A DNA stretch of 64,000 bases, from contig NZ_JADLRJ010000001.1 of assembly GCF_015477355.1 (NCBI RefSeq), positions 372,001 through 436,000 of the forward strand, given 5' to 3'. The stretch comes from Nocardia blacklockiae. GTDB taxonomy: Bacteria > Actinomycetota > Actinomycetes > Mycobacteriales > Mycobacteriaceae. The notes below the pieces were generated by a model. That model was not told the origin of the DNA and did not search any database. It saw only the letters and a list, made by a program, of their open reading frames with translations. The first letter of the stretch is position 1; each line of letters begins with the position of its first letter. The position numbers were made by a program, and so were the translations under genes. Shown here piece by piece: positions 53,147 through 62,801 of this stretch.

Positions 53147-53175
53147 GCCCTTCCGGCGCCGGTCGCCGGGAGGGC
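53147..53175 (+). terminator. terminator after pdxS
   Basis: GCCCTTCCGGCG and CGCCGGGAGGGC form a 12-bp stem with one T-G pair and a 5-base loop, followed by TTTCG. It lies 23 bases after the pdxS stop. Confidence 0.75.
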
Positions 53176-53349
53176 TTTCGCGGGTCCGGGCCGGGCCCGG
53201 CGGCCCGGGTGCCTCGACCTGATCCGGCGCGGTGGCGGGGATCGAGTAGCCGATTACGCGTGCGCCGGATGCCGATCGGGCCGACACTGATCTCGGGCAC
53301 GTGCCGACGTGACGGAGGGACCGGCGATGTGTGACGTGGCGGCGATCGG

Positions 53350-54246
53350 ATGGCGAGCATGGCCGACGACCACACGGTGATCGGCCGCGCGGTGGCGATC
53401 CTGGACGTCGTCACCGACGCGGCCGGGCCGCTGCCGCTGGCGGTGCTGACCCGGCGCACCGGTATCCCGAAGGCGACCGTGCGCCGGATCGCGAACGACC
53501 TGGTGGAACGCGACATGCTGGCGCGCACGCCCGACGGGTACACCGCCGGACAGCGGCTGATCCAGCAGGGGCTGCAGTCGGCGTACCAGAACGGCCGCAC
53601 GCTGGCCGTGCAGCCGTATCTGCAGGACCTGCACCTGCATTCGCGCGGCGAACTGGCCTGGTTCGCGACGCTGAACGGCGGCGAGCTGACCATGGCGGGC
53701 GCCGCGTTCGGCCGCCCGCACATCGCGACGATGCGCGTCTCGTGGTGGCCCGGCATGGCCGCGCTCGGGCCCAGCATGGTGCTGCTCGCCTCCGGCCGGC
53801 TGCAACTCGCGCACCAGCCCGAGCGCGCCGAGGCCGTCCTCGCGAGCGGCTGGCGGCCGCTGACCCGCTACTCGGTGGTGGACCGGCGGCGCATGCGAGA
53901 TCTGCTCACCCGGGCGCGCGAGACCGGATTCGCGCGCGAGGACGAACAGTCGGTGCTCGGCTGGAGCTGTCTGGCCACCGTCCTGCGTGACCGCGACGGG
54001 GCGCTGGTCGGCGCGCTCGGCATCACCGGCCGCGGGCCGCACCTCGAGGCCCGCGGTCTGCCCGGCGAACTGCGCAGGGCCGCACGGTCTTTGGAGGTGG
54101 AGCTGGGTTCCGCGGCCGCCGCGGCGGACGATCGGCCGTGGGACACGCCGGTCTTCCACCGCCGCACCGGAATCGGCTACAGCTGGCCGACGGTGAACGC
54201 GCCGGGGCCCGACGAGCCGAACCTCCCGGCGAAACCGAGCGCGTAG
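53350..54246 (+). CDS. IclR family transcriptional regulator
   Basis: A 298-residue regulator. The N-terminal winged helix-turn-helix (about 12-65) has the IclR look: GRAVAILDVV, GIPKATVRRIANDL. The effector domain (about 80-265) follows the IclR-C pattern, with LGPSMVLLAS and ARETGFAREDEQSVLGWSCLA. The last 35 residues, including WDTPVFHRRTGIGYSWPTV, are an extra tail. The ATG at 53350 has no strong ribosome binding site; a second ATG is at 53359. A GGCACGTGCC palindrome near 53298 could be its operator. It is convergent with, and overlaps by 70 bases, the gene on the minus strand. The inducer is unknown. Confidence 0.85.
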   Translation: MASMADDHTVIGRAVAILDVVTDAAGPLPLAVLTRRTGIPKATVRRIANDLVERDMLARTPDGYTAGQRLIQQGLQSAYQNGRTLAVQPYLQDLHLHSRGELAWFATLNGGELTMAGAAFGRPHIATMRVSWWPGMAALGPSMVLLASGRLQLAHQPERAEAVLASGWRPLTRYSVVDRRRMRDLLTRARETGFAREDEQSVLGWSCLATVLRDRDGALVGALGITGRGPHLEARGLPGELRRAARSLEVELGSAAAAADDRPWDTPVFHRRTGIGYSWPTVNAPGPDEPNLPAKPSA

Positions 54247-54659
54247 CCGCCCGCGCGGTGGTCGAGGGCGATCGAGCCGGTGAATTCGATGCGGTAGCCG
54301 AACCTTTCGGCCGGGGCGGGCTGCCGGTAGGTCACCGCCACGGTGATCGGCGCGAAGGCGAGCGTCGCGACGTCCAGCCAGGCGCCGCACAGGTAGCCGG
54401 CCTCGGTGCGGACCAGCCACCGCATCGTGAGGGCGAGGTCGGTGAGGTCGATCTCCGCGAGGTTCCGGCGGCGGAACCGGGCCGGCAGCGCGCGGCCGGT
54501 CCAGTGGCCCGAGATCGTCGGATCCGTCCCGGCGAGGGTGTGCGGCAGCGCGTACGCCGCGCCGAGCGGCATGGTGACCGCCTGGGCGGTGGTGGGTATG
54601 CCGCGGTCCAGCACGGTGTAGGTCGTCTTCGGGATGCGGGCCAGTTCGCTCGGGTCCAT
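54177..54659 (-). CDS. protein of unknown function next to the IclR gene
   Basis: A 160-residue soluble protein, not recognised. It looks all-beta with alternating hydrophobic strands (GYLCGAWLDVATLAFAPITVAVTY and GYALGFAGRFG). The ATG at 54659 follows a run of G (CAGGGGGCC), a workable ribosome binding site. Its 3' end overlaps the IclR gene by 70 bases on the opposite strand, so the last 23 residues are encoded antisense to the IclR tail. It may be an IclR-controlled enzyme, but no motif supports a function. Confidence 0.55.
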   Translation of the reverse strand: MDPSELARIPKTTYTVLDRGIPTTAQAVTMPLGAAYALPHTLAGTDPTISGHWTGRALPARFRRRNLAEIDLTDLALTMRWLVRTEAGYLCGAWLDVATLAFAPITVAVTYRQPAPAERFGYRIEFTGSIALDHRAGGYALGFAGRFGSSGPGAFTVGQL

Positions 54660-54788
54660 GCGGCCCCCTGTGTCTCGTCCGTGCGGCGCATCGATCCTCA
54701 CTCGCGGCTCGGGTGCGCGCGATCCCGTCGTGCCACTGAGTGATTCGGTGCTCCTCCCTCGGGCGCGCCGGGCACGGATTCGCCCGGC

Positions 54789-54805
54789 GTGTCACTCAGT
54801 GACAC
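54789..54805. promoter_or_regulatory. 17-bp perfect palindrome, operator candidate
   Basis: GTGTCACTCAGTGACAC pairs completely around a single central base. A shorter CACTGAGTG (54734-54742) has the same half-sites and its centre is 59 bases away. They may bind the IclR protein encoded nearby or another regulator. Confidence 0.45.
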
Positions 54806-54931
54806 GACGGCGATGCGCATCCGGCGGGCGGGAGCGACTGTTGAGGCGACAGCATTCGCGCGGAACCGGGGTGGACGAGTCATGCGCATCATCGAAACGA
54901 TCCGGCGGGGCAGGCCGGGCAGGTGTGGCGG

Positions 54932-55077
54932 GTGCGCGCGTGCGGCTTTCCGGCGATGCCCACCAGGTTGCGCACCGCGGCACTCCGCGCGCCCGACGCG
55001 CGGGCGACGACAGTGCGCGCGAGCGGCTTTCCGGCGACGCCCACCGGGTCGCGCACCGCGACGCTTCGCGGGCCCGA
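54932..55077. repeat. two 65-base direct repeats
   Basis: The units 54932-54996 and 55013-55077 share GCGGCTTTCCGGCGA and most of the rest, with an 81-base period. They precede the lipoprotein start. The origin and role are unknown. Confidence 0.5.
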
Positions 55078-55085
55078 GGGCGTCG

Positions 55086-55988
55086 ATGCGGGGCGTGCTC
55101 GTGGCGGTCGTGGGCGTGTGCGCCGCGACGGGCCTGTTGGTGCTGCCCGGGTGCCGCGGCGACGCTCCGGTGGACAGTGTGGTCGCGAGTCACACTGTGA
55201 CGACGCAGGTTTCGGGGCGGGAGCCCGGCGGCCCGGGTGGGACCGTCGAACCGAATATCGGACCCGGCCCCAACCCCGGCCCCGGCCCCGGGGCGGGTGG
55301 TGTGCCCGGCGGTCCCGGCGGCAGGCGGGATCCGGGTGGCGGGGTGCCCGGCAATCCCGCCGGTTCGGGCGGCACGGGCGGGCTGCCGGGCAATCCCGGC
55401 GGGCAGTCGCCGGAGGTGGAGGTGCGCGGGCTTCCGATCGACCTCGGCACCTACACCTACAACCCGGGCACGACGCTCGCCGCGTTCGTCGCCGCGCAGA
55501 TCCGCGGCACCGTGCGCACCGGCTGCCGCGCGCACGGCATGCCCGACGACTGCGTGCCGGTGCAGGTGGTCGACGTGCAGGGCAAGATCCCGCCGCCGCC
55601 GTGCCCGGACCAGCCGCCGCAGGGCACCGGGTCCGTCCCCGACGACGGCCTGCTGCTCGCCCAGTTCGGCGAGGGCGGCATCAGCAAACGCCTCCCGCCC
55701 CAGGACAGTGGCCTCCCCCCGACAACCGCCCTGGGCGGCAACAAGCCACCCGACACCGTGTCCGTCTACGGCATCAAGTGCCAGGCGACCGGCACCACCA
55801 CGACCACTCCACCCCCCACGACTACAACCACCACAACCGTGCCACCGACCACGACCACGCCGCGACCGCTCCCGACCACCACGACCACCCAGGCCCCGCA
55901 CCCGCCCGTCGCGCCCGAGGTGGCCCGCCCGACGACCACCACCGAACGCACCACACCGGCGACCACCACGGGGAATTCCGGTGGCTGA
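55086..55988 (+). CDS. Gly/Pro- and Thr-rich lipoprotein
   Basis: A 300-residue predicted lipoprotein. The signal peptide VLVAVVGVCAATGLLVLPGC ends in a lipobox with the modified Cys near 23. A Gly/Pro-rich linker (about 45-105) is followed by a compact domain with three or more cysteines (GCRAHGMPDDCVPVQVVDV, about 142-160). The last 70 residues are almost only Thr and Pro, a wall-spanning or glycosylated stalk. The family is unknown. The ATG at 55086 was chosen because it places the signal peptide at the start. The last eight bases overlap the next gene, so it forms a pair with the membrane protein. Confidence 0.7.
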   Translation: MRGVLVAVVGVCAATGLLVLPGCRGDAPVDSVVASHTVTTQVSGREPGGPGGTVEPNIGPGPNPGPGPGAGGVPGGPGGRRDPGGGVPGNPAGSGGTGGLPGNPGGQSPEVEVRGLPIDLGTYTYNPGTTLAAFVAAQIRGTVRTGCRAHGMPDDCVPVQVVDVQGKIPPPPCPDQPPQGTGSVPDDGLLLAQFGEGGISKRLPPQDSGLPPTTALGGNKPPDTVSVYGIKCQATGTTTTTPPPTTTTTTTVPPTTTTPRPLPTTTTTQAPHPPVAPEVARPTTTTERTTPATTTGNSGG

Positions 55989-57057
55989 CGAGGAATCCGC
56001 GCGTTCGACGCCGCGGCAGGTCGCCGTTGCGGAAGGGAACGGGGACGCTGTGCCGGGCCGTTCGGCCGCGCGGACGCGTGTGCGGCGGCCGCGGGGGAAG
56101 GTGCGGCGCGAGCCGTCGCTGCGTAAGGGTTCGGCGGCGGAAACCGTTGCCGGGCAAGGGGAGCGGTCGTCGGCGTTCGCCGGGTTGGCTGTGATCGCGC
56201 CTGTGCTCGGGCAGTTCGTCGCACCGGCGACGCTGCTGGCCGGACTGTTGTTCTACTGGGGGTTCTTTCACGCGCGGGGGTTCTTCGGATATTTCGGGGT
56301 GGATTCGGCGGCGCTCGGGCTGAGTACCACCGATTACGTGATGCGCAGCGCCGACGGTCTTTTCATTCCGCTGGCCCTGTGCGGTGCGAGCACGCTGGCG
56401 CTGCTGTGGGCGTGGGCGGTGTTGCCCGCGCGGATCCGGCGCGCCGCCTGGCCGCGCTGGTTGCTGGTCCTGCTGTCGGTGCTCGGAGTCCTGTTGCTGC
56501 TCAACGGGTTCACCCGTTTGCTGCCCGAAACCACGACGCCGCTGAACCGCCCGCTCGGCGTCGCCCCGATCTGCCTGATCCTGGGCGTGCTGCTCCCGTG
56601 GGGCGTGGTGCGCGCCCGCCGCCGCCAGACGGCCGACGAGTCCGAGCCGGCCACCGCGCACACCGGCACCCCGGTCGAATGGGGTCTGGTCCTGCTCCTG
56701 GTCGGCGGCGCGTTCTTCTGGGGCGCAACGGATTACTCGATGGGCGTGGGCCGCGGCCGCGCCGCCGAATTCGTCCGGACCACCCTGCCCGGCGACCCCG
56801 GCATCACCATCTACAGCGAGAAGAACCTCTCCCTCACCGCCCGCGGCGTCACCGCCGTGCGCTGCACCGACCCCGAGGCCGCCTACCACTACCGCTACGA
56901 CGGCCTGGTGCTGATGATGACCACCGCCGACAACCTCGTCCTGGTCCCGCGCACCTGGACCCGCCGCGACGGCGCGGCAATCGTGTTGCCCCGCAAGGGC
57001 CCCGGTGCCACCCGCATCGAATACGGCACCCAGCGCGGCGTCCCACCCACCTGCTGA
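55981..57057 (+). CDS. multi-pass membrane protein of unknown function
   Basis: A 358-residue protein. A basic cytoplasmic N-terminus (about 1-65, many Arg) precedes five hydrophobic segments: about 66-92, 118-145, 155-173, 186-204 and 227-246. An extracytoplasmic C-terminal domain (about 250-358) contains GITIYSEKNLSLTARGVTAVRC. The GTG at 55981 overlaps the lipoprotein stop by eight bases, so the two are translationally coupled and may form a surface complex. No family is recognised. Its stop is seven bases from the convergent dnaE gene. Confidence 0.7.
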   Translation: MADEESARSTPRQVAVAEGNGDAVPGRSAARTRVRRPRGKVRREPSLRKGSAAETVAGQGERSSAFAGLAVIAPVLGQFVAPATLLAGLLFYWGFFHARGFFGYFGVDSAALGLSTTDYVMRSADGLFIPLALCGASTLALLWAWAVLPARIRRAAWPRWLLVLLSVLGVLLLLNGFTRLLPETTTPLNRPLGVAPICLILGVLLPWGVVRARRRQTADESEPATAHTGTPVEWGLVLLLVGGAFFWGATDYSMGVGRGRAAEFVRTTLPGDPGITIYSEKNLSLTARGVTAVRCTDPEAAYHYRYDGLVLMMTTADNLVLVPRTWTRRDGAAIVLPRKGPGATRIEYGTQRGVPPTC

Positions 57058-57064
57058 CCCAGGA

Positions 57065-60000
57065 CTACTGGAGGCAGGACGGGCCGAAGAGGGCCTTGAG
57101 TTCTCCCATGAGGGCGGGGGAGGGGTGGACGCGGAAGTGCGGGGCGACGGCGAGGAGTTGGGGACCGGTCCGGGTCAGGAGGCGGATGCGGACCTCGGTG
57201 GGGCCGGGATGGTGCTGGAGGGTTTCGCGGAGGGCGCGGACGCGGGCGGGGGTGCAGGCGGGCACGGACAGTGTGACGGTCAGCGGGTGCGCCGCCGACA
57301 AGCCCGCGAGGTCGGGGACCGTGACGTGGTCGCCGAGCACCGAGGTGCGGCCGTCGCGGACGCTGACGTGGGCGGTGACCAACAGCACCGCGTCCTCGGC
57401 CAGGGCGCTCGCCGCTCCCGCGTAAGCGCCTGGGAAGAACAGGATTTCGGTCGTGGCCTCGAGATCCTCCAGGCGCACGATGGCCCAGGGCTCGCCCTTC
57501 TTGGTGACGCGCCGGTCGACCGCGGCCACGAGCCCGCCGACCACCACCTGCCTGCCGTGCCCGATCCGGCCCTCGGCGAGCGCGGCGATCGGGGTGTCGC
57601 AGCGGGCGGCCAGCGCCCGCGCCACCTCGTCGAGCGGATGTCCGGAAACGTAGAGCCCCAGCATCTCCCGCTCGAACCCCAGCAGGGTGCGGCTGTCCCA
57701 TTCCTGGTCGGGCACCGGAATCTCGAAAACAGCAGCGGCAGCGCTCGTTTCGTCGGCAGCGCCGGAGAACAGGTCGAATTGGCCACGCGCCGCGGCCTTC
57801 TTGGTGCCCATCGCCGCGTCGACGGCGTCGCCGTGCACCAGGTGCAGACCCTGCCGCGGGTGGCCCAGCGAATCGAAACCGCCCGCCTTGATGAGGGATT
57901 CGACCACCTTCTTGCTCCCCGCGACCGTGTCGGTCCTGGCCAGGTAGTCCGAGAAGCTGGTGAACGCCCCGCCGGATTCCCGTGCGCGCACGATGGATTC
58001 GACCACCGGCTCGCCCACATTGCGCACCGCGCCCAGCCCGAACCGGATGTCGGGGCCCACACAGGTGAACGTCGCCGCCGACTCGTTGACATCGGGTGGC
58101 AGCACCCGGATGCCGCGTTTGCGGCAGTCGGACAGGTAGATCGCCGACTTGTCCTTGTCGTCGCCGACCGAGGTCAGCAGCGCCGCCATGAACTCCGCCG
58201 GATAGTTCGCCTTGAGGTAGGCGGTCCAGTACATCACCAGGCTGTAGCCGGCGGCGTGCGACTTGTTGTACGCGTACCCGGCGAACGGCAGCACCGCCTC
58301 CCACAGCGCGGTCACCGCCTCGTCGCGATACCCGTTGTCGCGCATGCCGTCCCGGAAGTTCTCGAACTCCTGCGCCAGCACCTCCGGCTTCTTCTTGCCC
58401 ATCGCCCGGCGCAACAGGTCGGCCTGACCCAGCGAGTACCCGGCCACCCGCTGCGCCAGCTGCATGATCTGCTCCTGATACACGATCAGCGCGTAGGTCT
58501 CGGCGAGGATGTCGCGCAGCGGCTCGTCGAGATCGGGGTGGATCGGGGTGACCGACTCGCGGCCGTTCTTGCGGTCGGCGTAGGCCCAATGCGCGCCCAC
58601 CCCCATCGGGCCCGGCCGGTACAGCGCGTTCGAGGCGACCAGGTCGTTGAACTCGGTGGGCGCCATCCGCAGCAGCAGTTCCCGCATCCCCGCCGAATCC
58701 ATCTGGAAGACACCGAGATTGTCGCCGCGCGCGAGCATGGCGTAGGTCCGCTCGTCCTCGAGACCCAGGGTGTCCAGGTCGATCTCGACGCCGCGATTGG
58801 CGCGGATGTTCGCCAGGCAGTCGCCGATCACGGTGAGCGTGCGCAGCCCCAGGAAATCCATCTTGAGCAGGCCGATGGCCTCGCACGACGGATAGTCCCA
58901 GCCGGTGATGACCGCCCCGTCCTGCGGCCGCTTCCACAGCGGCACGACGCTCATCAGCGGTTCGCTGGACAGGATCACCGCGCAGGCGTGCACGCCCGCG
59001 CCTCGCACCATGCCTTCCAGGCCCACCGCGGTGTCGTAGATCCGGCGCACGTCCGGGTCGGCGTCGAGCAGGGCACGCACCTCGGCGGCCTCGCCGTAAC
59101 GCTCGTGCGCCGGGTCGGTGATGCCCGCGACCGGAATGTCCTTGGCGGCCACCGCGGGCGGCAGCGCCTTGGTGATGCGGTCGGCGATCGCGAAGCCGGG
59201 CTGGCCGAAATGCACGCGCGCCGAATCCTTCAGCGCGGCTTTGGTTTTGATGGTGCCGAAGGTGATCACCTGGGCGACCTTGTCCGCGCCCCAGCGCTCG
59301 GTGGCGTAGCGGATCATCTCACCGCGGCGGCGGTCGTCGAAGTCGATATCGATATCGGGCGCCGAGGGCCGCTCGGGATTGAGGAACCGCTCGAACAGCA
59401 GGCCGTGCTCGATCGGGTCGATATTGGTGATGGCCAGCGCGTAGGCGACCAGCGACCCGGCCGCCGAGCCGCGGCCCGGCCCGACCCGGATGCCCACCTC
59501 GCGCGCGTGCGCCACCAGGTCGCCGACGACCAGGAAGTACGCGGGAAAACCCTTGTCGCGGATGATGTCCAGCTCGAATTCGGCGCGCCGCAGGTAGTCC
59601 GCCGGGACGCCCGCCGGGCACCGCCAGCGCAGGCCCGCGGCCACCTCGTGGCGCAGCCAGCTGTCCTGGGTGTGCCCGTCGGGCACGGGGAACACCGGCA
59701 TCCGGTCGCGGAACTCCCAGATGTCGTCGTAGGGCTCGACGCGCTCGGCGACGGCGAGGGTGGCGTCGCAGGCACCGGGCACCTCCTCGTCCCACAGGGC
59801 CCGCATCTCGGCGGCGGACTTGAGGTAGTAGCCGTCGCCGCCGAAGCGGAAGCGGTTCGGGTCCGACAGCGTCCTGCCGGTCTGCACGCACAGCATCGCC
59901 TCGTGCGCCGCCGCCTGCTGTTTGCGCACATAGTGACAATCGTTGGTGGCCAACGGCGTCAGGCCCACCTTCGCGCCGATCGCGAGCAGGTCCGCGCGCA

Positions 60001-60604
60001 CCCGCCGCTCGATCGCCAGGCCGTGATCCATCACCTCGAGAAAGAAGTTCTCCGCGCCGAAGATCTCGCGCCAGCGGCCCGCCGCCGCGTAGGCCTCGTC
60101 GACATGTCCGAGCCGCAACCGGGTCTGGACCTCGCCGGACGGGCAGCCGGTGGTCGCCATGACGCCCTCGGCGTGCTCGGCGATCAGCTCGGCGTCCATG
60201 CGCGGCCACTTGCCGAGCTGCCCCTCGAACGAGGCCCGCGACGACAGCGTGAACAGATTGCGCAGTCCCACCGCGTTTCTCGCGAACATCGTCAGGTGCA
60301 GGTAGGCGCCGGACCCCGAGACGTCGTCGGCCTTCTGCGACGGATCGCCCCACCGCACGCGCCGGGCGGAGAACCGCGATTCCGGTGCGACGTACGCCTC
60401 GATCCCGATGATCGGCGTGATGCCGGTCCGCCGGGACTGCCGGAAGAACTCCGCCGCGCCGTACATGTTGCCGTGGTCGGTCATGCCCACCGCGGGCATG
60501 CCGAGCCGTTCCGCCTCGGCGAACAGCGGCGCGACCTTCGCCATGCCGTCGAGCATCGAGTACTCGGTGTGGTTGTGCAGATGGACGAAGGACGCGCCGC
60601 TCAT
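57065..60604 (-). CDS. dnaE: DNA polymerase III alpha subunit, DnaE1 type
   Basis: A 1179-residue C-family polymerase. The N-terminal PHP domain starts [13 protein letters not shown] (about 8-20) and keeps the metal residues of proofreading DnaE1 ([26 protein letters not shown]). The palm has [15 protein letters not shown] (about 412-426), and the fingers and helix-hairpin-helix region carry [14 protein letters not shown]. The C-terminal OB domain is complete. The order and length match M. tuberculosis DnaE1 (about 1184 residues), but many positions differ. DnaE2/ImuC lacks these features and no imuA'/imuB is near. It may be the housekeeping gene or a second DnaE1-type copy. Confidence 0.93.
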   Translation of the reverse strand: MSGASFVHLHNHTEYSMLDGMAKVAPLFAEAERLGMPAVGMTDHGNMYGAAEFFRQSRRTGITPIIGIEAYVAPESRFSARRVRWGDPSQKADDVSGSGAYLHLTMFARNAVGLRNLFTLSSRASFEGQLGKWPRMDAELIAEHAEGVMATTGCPSGEVQTRLRLGHVDEAYAAAGRWREIFGAENFFLEVMDHGLAIERRVRADLLAIGAKVGLTPLATNDCHYVRKQQAAAHEAMLCVQTGRTLSDPNRFRFGGDGYYLKSAAEMRALWDEEVPGACDATLAVAERVEPYDDIWEFRDRMPVFPVPDGHTQDSWLRHEVAAGLRWRCPAGVPADYLRRAEFELDIIRDKGFPAYFLVVGDLVAHAREVGIRVGPGRGSAAGSLVAYALAITNIDPIEHGLLFERFLNPERPSAPDIDIDFDDRRRGEMIRYATERWGADKVAQVITFGTIKTKAALKDSARVHFGQPGFAIADRITKALPPAVAAKDIPVAGITDPAHERYGEAAEVRALLDADPDVRRIYDTAVGLEGMVRGAGVHACAVILSSEPLMSVVPLWKRPQDGAVITGWDYPSCEAIGLLKMDFLGLRTLTVIGDCLANIRANRGVEIDLDTLGLEDERTYAMLARGDNLGVFQMDSAGMRELLLRMAPTEFNDLVASNALYRPGPMGVGAHWAYADRKNGRESVTPIHPDLDEPLRDILAETYALIVYQEQIMQLAQRVAGYSLGQADLLRRAMGKKKPEVLAQEFENFRDGMRDNGYRDEAVTALWEAVLPFAGYAYNKSHAAGYSLVMYWTAYLKANYPAEFMAALLTSVGDDKDKSAIYLSDCRKRGIRVLPPDVNESAATFTCVGPDIRFGLGAVRNVGEPVVESIVRARESGGAFTSFSDYLARTDTVAGSKKVVESLIKAGGFDSLGHPRQGLHLVHGDAVDAAMGTKKAAARGQFDLFSGAADETSAAAAVFEIPVPDQEWDSRTLLGFEREMLGLYVSGHPLDEVARALAARCDTPIAALAEGRIGHGRQVVVGGLVAAVDRRVTKKGEPWAIVRLEDLEATTEILFFPGAYAGAASALAEDAVLLVTAHVSVRDGRTSVLGDHVTVPDLAGLSAAHPLTVTLSVPACTPARVRALRETLQHHPGPTEVRIRLLTRTGPQLLAVAPHFRVHPSPALMGELKALFGPSCLQ

Positions 60605-60727
60605 CGAATCACCCCGTGGTCGGTCGGAGCCGGTCACGGAAGGCAAATCTCGTGTCCGGCCGTGGTTTTCGACCTGATACGACCAGGGAGAGGGTATGCG
60701 AGTCGAACAAGGGACACGCTACGATGC

Positions 60728-60742
60728 ACAACCGTCGGTTGT
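60728..60742. promoter_or_regulatory. 15-bp perfect palindrome, LysR operator candidate
   Basis: ACAACCG-T-CGGTTGT is fully symmetric and ends 13 bases before the LysR start. LysR proteins usually bind such interrupted dyads next to their own promoter. It is also 124 bases upstream of dnaE. Confidence 0.55.
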
Positions 60743-60755
60743 AGTCGGAGGTGTG

Positions 60756-61757
60756 ATGACGGATCTGGATCTCGCCGCGGTCCGGGCGTTCGTGACCGCG
60801 GTGGACGAGGGGCAGTTCAGCCATGCCGCGGCGGTGCTCGGCATCAGCCAGCAGGCGGTGTCCAAGCGGGTCGCCAAGCTGGAGAGCCAGCTCGGGGCGG
60901 CCCTGTGCGACCGGGTGCCCGCGGGCGTCGTCGCGACGGCCGCGGGGCTACGGCTGCTACCGCACGCGCGCGCGTTGCTCGGCGCGGCCGACGACGCGGT
61001 GGCGGCGGTCCGCGAGCGGCTGCGCCCGCTGCGGGTGGCCGTGCTCGGCGAACGGGCGGCCGAGATGGAATCGCTGCGCTTCTACCTGTACCGCCATCCC
61101 GAGCGCGACACCGAGATCGTCGTCTCGAACGTGCTCACCACGACGCGGGACGCCCTGCTGCTCGGGCCGCCCGCCACCGCGCGGGCGTACGGGCCCGCGC
61201 ACGACACCCTCGTCGGCGGCCGGGTCGACGCCGCCTTCGCCCGCGCGTACGGCGGGCCGCGGGCGCTGCCGTCCGAAATCGCCGCGGTGCCTTCGTATCT
61301 GGAACCCCTGCACCTGATCGTCGGCAAGGGGCACCCGCTCGCGGGGCGGGCCGCGGTGACCTTCGCCGACATCCGGCCGTTCCCGGCCTGGGTGCCCGGC
61401 ACGGTGGTGCCCTCCGAATGGGCCGACTACTACCGGCACCTGTCGGAGTTCAGCGGGATCACGGTCGAAGCCGGGGACCGCCCCGAACCGATCGAGGACA
61501 TCCTGGACCGCCTCGCCGTCTCCGACACCCTGGTCAGCTTCACCGGCGAGGGCTTCCGCACGCCGTGGCACCCGCACATCCGCCGCGTGCCCGTGGTGGA
61601 CCCGACACCGGCCTACCCGCACGCCCTGCTGTGGTCGACGGCCAACCCGCACCCCGGGCTGCCGCCGCTGATCGAGTACTTCCGCGACAACTACAACGGG
61701 GACATCGCGGCGGAATGCTGGATCCCCGAACCGGATCGGGCGCTGTTCCTGCGGTGA
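60756..61757 (+). CDS. LysR family transcriptional regulator
   Basis: A 333-residue regulator. The helix-turn-helix is within residues 1-60: LAAVRAFVTAVDEGQFSHAA and GISQQAVSKRVAKLESQLGA. The effector domain (about 90-300) has two alpha/beta lobes of the periplasmic-binding type. The ATG at 60756 follows GGAGG. It is divergent from dnaE with 151 bases between, and a perfect palindrome lies in front of its own start, so autoregulation is likely. Control of dnaE is possible but would be unusual. Confidence 0.88.
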   Translation: MTDLDLAAVRAFVTAVDEGQFSHAAAVLGISQQAVSKRVAKLESQLGAALCDRVPAGVVATAAGLRLLPHARALLGAADDAVAAVRERLRPLRVAVLGERAAEMESLRFYLYRHPERDTEIVVSNVLTTTRDALLLGPPATARAYGPAHDTLVGGRVDAAFARAYGGPRALPSEIAAVPSYLEPLHLIVGKGHPLAGRAAVTFADIRPFPAWVPGTVVPSEWADYYRHLSEFSGITVEAGDRPEPIEDILDRLAVSDTLVSFTGEGFRTPWHPHIRRVPVVDPTPAYPHALLWSTANPHPGLPPLIEYFRDNYNGDIAAECWIPEPDRALFLR

Positions 61758-61795
61758 ACGACCTGGTTCGCGACCATTCAGAACGGCGGGGGAGG

Positions 61796-61817
61796 CGACG
61801 GCAGCCAGCCGCCGTCG
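61796..61817. terminator. hairpin after the LysR gene
   Basis: CGACGGC and GCCGTCG form a perfect 7-bp stem with an 8-base loop, 38 bases after the stop. It is a weak terminator candidate. Confidence 0.35.
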
Positions 61818-61873
61818 TCACCGGCCGGTTCGCTCGGCGGGACTGCGGGAGGCGGGGCCGCCGCCGGAGCAGC

Positions 61874-62059
61874 CTAGGCCGACGCCTCCAGCGCGGCGGT
61901 GTAGGCGCGCAGGATCGCCGGCTCGTCGTGGACGACCACCGGATGCAACCAGTTGTCCGCGACGATCATTCGCACGGTGCCGGACGCCTCGGCCACCTCG
62001 ACCCGTTCCAGCACATCCCAATTCCGCTGCGCCCGCGACGCCGGTAGCTGCCCGCTCAC
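61874..62059 (-). CDS. small protein of unknown function
   Basis: A 61-residue protein. It begins VSGQLPASRAQRNWDVLERVEV and has a hydrophobic strand VRMIVADNWLHPVVVHDEP in the middle and a short alanine-rich helix at the end. The GTG at 62059 is preceded by GAGGGAGCAAG, a good ribosome binding site; a GTG at 62125 would add 22 residues with weaker support. There is no recognised motif. Confidence 0.45.
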   Translation of the reverse strand: MSGQLPASRAQRNWDVLERVEVAEASGTVRMIVADNWLHPVVVHDEPAILRAYTAALEASA

Positions 62060-62199
62060 CCTTGCTCCCTCATCCGTCTCGGCCACACACCCTCGTCCAC
62101 GAGCATCCGGGCCGATCCTTTCCACCTGGATAACGAACGCTTAACTCCCCGCGCCGGGATCCCCGCGCGGCTGTGAGAACGTTCACCGGGCGAGCGGGT

Positions 62200-62760
62200 T
62201 TACCGCCCGGGGCCGAGGTGGCGCTCGACGAGATCGGCGGCGAGCCGGAGCGGATCGGCGCCCGGGGCGACGAGCGCGAGGCTGCGGTTGGCGACCAGGA
62301 CCGCCGTGCCGTGGACACCGACCCACAATTCGAGCGCGCGGCGGTCGGTGTCGCCGGGTGCGCAGGCGGCGACCAAATCGGTGAACTCGCGATAGAGCGG
62401 CAGCGTTCGGTGACGCAGTCTTTCGCCCGAGCCCTCCAGTAGGTCGTGGCGGAACATCAGCGCGAACATCTCCGGGCGGGCGGCGGCGAAGCGGACGTAG
62501 TCGGCGGTCATCCGCTCGACCCGGGCGCGCGGCGGCTGTCCGGCATGCGCCTCGAAACCGGCTCGCAGATCGGCGAATCCGCGCGCGGCGATCGCCGACA
62601 GCAGCGCCGCGTGCGTCGGGAAGTACCGGCGGGGCGCGCCGTGCGAGACGCCCGCCCGCCGCGCGATCGACCGCAGGCCGAGCTGGGCGACGCCGGACTC
62701 CTCCAGCAGCTCGACGCCGGCGGTCACCAGCCGATCGCGCAGCGGTTCCTCGATACCCAT
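62200..62760 (-). CDS. TetR family transcriptional regulator with WHG-like C-domain
   Basis: A 186-residue regulator. The helix-turn-helix is at about 10-55: TAGVELLEESGVAQLGLRSIARRAGVSHGAPRRYFPTHAALLSAIA. The C-terminal domain holds MTADYVRFAAARPEMFALMF and ELWVGVHGTAVL, the pattern of the TetR-C33/WHG group. The ATG at 62760 was chosen because the longer frame runs through the operator. Two strong palindromes (62802-62822 and 62828-62842) lie in the 107-base region shared with a divergent PlsC gene, so it likely represses itself and the acyltransferase. Confidence 0.87.
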   Translation of the reverse strand: MGIEEPLRDRLVTAGVELLEESGVAQLGLRSIARRAGVSHGAPRRYFPTHAALLSAIAARGFADLRAGFEAHAGQPPRARVERMTADYVRFAAARPEMFALMFRHDLLEGSGERLRHRTLPLYREFTDLVAACAPGDTDRRALELWVGVHGTAVLVANRSLALVAPGADPLRLAADLVERHLGPGR

Positions 62761-62801
62761 GGCGACATTCTGGCGCACGCGCGGCACGATGCCCGGCAGC
62801 T

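Larger units (their letters stand above)
54660..55085. other. 426-base intergenic region with palindromes and a 65-bp repeat
   Basis: It holds CACTGAGTG at 54734-54742, an inner hairpin CGCCGGGC/GCCCGGCG at 54766-54789, a perfect 17-bp palindrome at 54789-54805 and a duplicated 65-base segment (54932-54996 and 55013-55077). No gene is supported; an in-frame upstream extension of the lipoprotein is rejected because it would bury the signal peptide. Confidence 0.5.

Noticed and set aside
54789-55085. N-terminal extension of the lipoprotein
   Set aside because: It would place about 100 low-complexity residues before a clear signal peptide and lipobox, and it overlaps repeats and palindromes.
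57065-60604. DnaE2/ImuC mutagenic polymerase
   Set aside because: The PHP metal residues and DnaE1-type start are intact, and no imuA'/imuB genes or LexA box are adjacent.
57005-62047. Open frame of 1680 codons on the plus strand
   Set aside because: It runs antisense to the clearly coding dnaE gene and out of frame with LysR; such frames are common at 70% G+C. Its composition (Arg, Gly, His, Val-rich) is that of a shadow.
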